From Vibrio neptunius (GTDB lineage: Bacteria; Pseudomonadota; Gammaproteobacteria; Enterobacterales; Vibrionaceae), in NCBI RefSeq assembly GCF_000967495.1, contig NZ_JXXU01000001.1, positions 124,001-188,000 on the forward strand: 64,000 nt of DNA, read 5' to 3'. The position numbers and the translations under genes were made by a program. Of this stretch, positions 63,422 through 64,000 are shown in pieces (within the stretch, counting starts at the first letter, position 1; each line of letters starts with the position of its first letter). The notes beneath the pieces were generated by a model. It searched no databases and was not told the origin of the DNA. It saw only the letters and a list, made by a program, of their open reading frames with translations.

Positions 63422-64000
63422 TGCGTGACTTAATCGTATTTGGCGAAGACTTCGGAGGCTTGCCTTCAAGTACACAGCATATCGTTTCTCGACTCGCCAC
63501 TGATCGGAAAGTGCTGTGGGTTAACTCAATCGGCCTGCGTCAGCCTAAGTTTAATAAAAAAGACTTAGTTCGTGCTTTCGCCAAGCTCCTCGGCCAAGGC
63601 AAACAAGGCTACTCGTCTAGCAACGAGCGACTAAGTACTAATATTACGGTCGTGAACTTAAAAACCATCCCTGCTCCAAAATCTTCGTGGGCAAGGGAAA
63701 TCGCAAAGTCCATGCTACTCACTCAACTCAAACCTATTATCGAAAAGCTGGGGCTAACCAAACCAATCTTGTGGACTTCTCTTCCGACTGCAGCAGATTT
63801 ATGTGGCAACCTAGATGAAGCTGCAGTTGTGTATTATTGTGGCGATGATTTCAACTCGCTTGCTGGTGTTGATCACGAGACAGTGAGTAGTCATGAGAGA
63901 AAACTGGCTGAGAAAGCGCATCTTATCTTGGGTGCAAGCAAGGAAATCTGCAAAAAGTTCGACGCGACAAAGACCGCTTACATCCCTCATGGCGTAGACT
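63421..64000 (+). CDS. sypN: SypN, glycosyltransferase (5' part only)
   Basis: The first 193 residues of a gene that continues past the end of the window. It begins MRDLIVFGEDFGGLPSSTQH and contains KVLWVNSIGLRQPKF, VVYYCGDDFN and AHLILGASKEICKKF, with YIPHGVD at the edge, as in GT-B glycosyltransferases of this type. The ATG overlaps the sypM stop. Gene order identifies it as sypN. Confidence 0.85.
   Translation, partial: MRDLIVFGEDFGGLPSSTQHIVSRLATDRKVLWVNSIGLRQPKFNKKDLVRAFAKLLGQGKQGYSSSNERLSTNITVVNLKTIPAPKSSWAREIAKSMLLTQLKPIIEKLGLTKPILWTSLPTAADLCGNLDEAAVVYYCGDDFNSLAGVDHETVSSHERKLAEKAHLILGASKEICKKFDATKTAYIPHGVD

Noticed and set aside
1..64000. CRISPR arrays, rRNA, tRNA and riboswitches
   Set aside because: I looked for regular spaced repeats, cloverleaf-like sequences and known leader motifs and found none that I could support by eye.

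Overview
The window reads as chromosomal DNA of a marine gammaproteobacterium of the genus Vibrio. The basis is the potABC genes with two potD genes, the divergent riboflavin synthase/NorM pair, several Vibrio-type small conserved proteins and, above all, a syp-type exopolysaccharide locus with gene order and promoter layout like that of Vibrio (Aliivibrio) fischeri. I name no species. No rRNA, tRNA, CRISPR array, transposase or integrase was seen.

Layout. 1-4.4 kb: 3' end of potA, potB, potC and two tandem spermidine/putrescine-binding protein genes. 4.4-8.2 kb: a membrane GGDEF protein, the sirtuin cobB and an HBM-type chemoreceptor. 8.4-12 kb: a MocR regulator divergent from a DapA-family lyase and an MFS transporter, with three direct repeats 22 bp apart between them. 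12-13.4 kb: an AT-rich orphan gene for a kinase-like protein. 14-19 kb: a LasA-like M23 endopeptidase, a LysR / zinc-less metallo-beta-lactamase-fold pair and a LysR / AzlCD exporter pair. 19-23 kb: an unknown protein, a FAD-linked oxidase and a GltB-like flavoprotein. 23.4-27.8 kb: an SDR, an isochorismatase-fold protein without its cysteine, a RibD-like deaminase, and a repressor-like gene leading to a queuosine-precursor transporter (YhhQ). 28-32.6 kb: an ABC-F ATPase (YbiT type) that appears to start at AUC, and an operon of a periplasmic binding protein, a two-repeat secreted protein, an ECF sigma factor and its anti-sigma factor. 32.9-47.3 kb: mobA and a MobB-MoeA fusion missing a MoeA domain, then mostly housekeeping genes (nagK, tapT, a fatty-acid hydroxylase-family gene, a chemoreceptor, an NlpC/P60 lipoprotein, yniA, riboflavin synthase, norM, a DUF3080-like lipoprotein, a periplasmic DNA ligase).

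47.5 kb to the end: sypA, B, C, D, a PhnD-like binding protein where V. fischeri has sypE, then sypF, G, H, I, J, K, L, M and the start of sypN. The phosphorelay kinase SypF and the sigma54 activator SypG should switch on three promoters visible here (before sypA, sypI and sypM). Each has one or two 15-bp palindromes of the form TTCTCA-N3-TGAGAA upstream of a sigma54 -24/-12 element. Glycosyltransferases (H, I, J, N), a flippase (K), an O-antigen-ligase-like polymerase (L), an acetyltransferase (M) and an export protein with six SLBB repeats (C) would build and export the polysaccharide.

Most worth a second look: the PhnD-like protein replacing sypE while SypA keeps Ser56, the AUC start of ybiT, the MoeA domain loss, the 22-bp-phased MocR repeats, the kinase-like orphan, and the deaminase/YhhQ neighbourhood.
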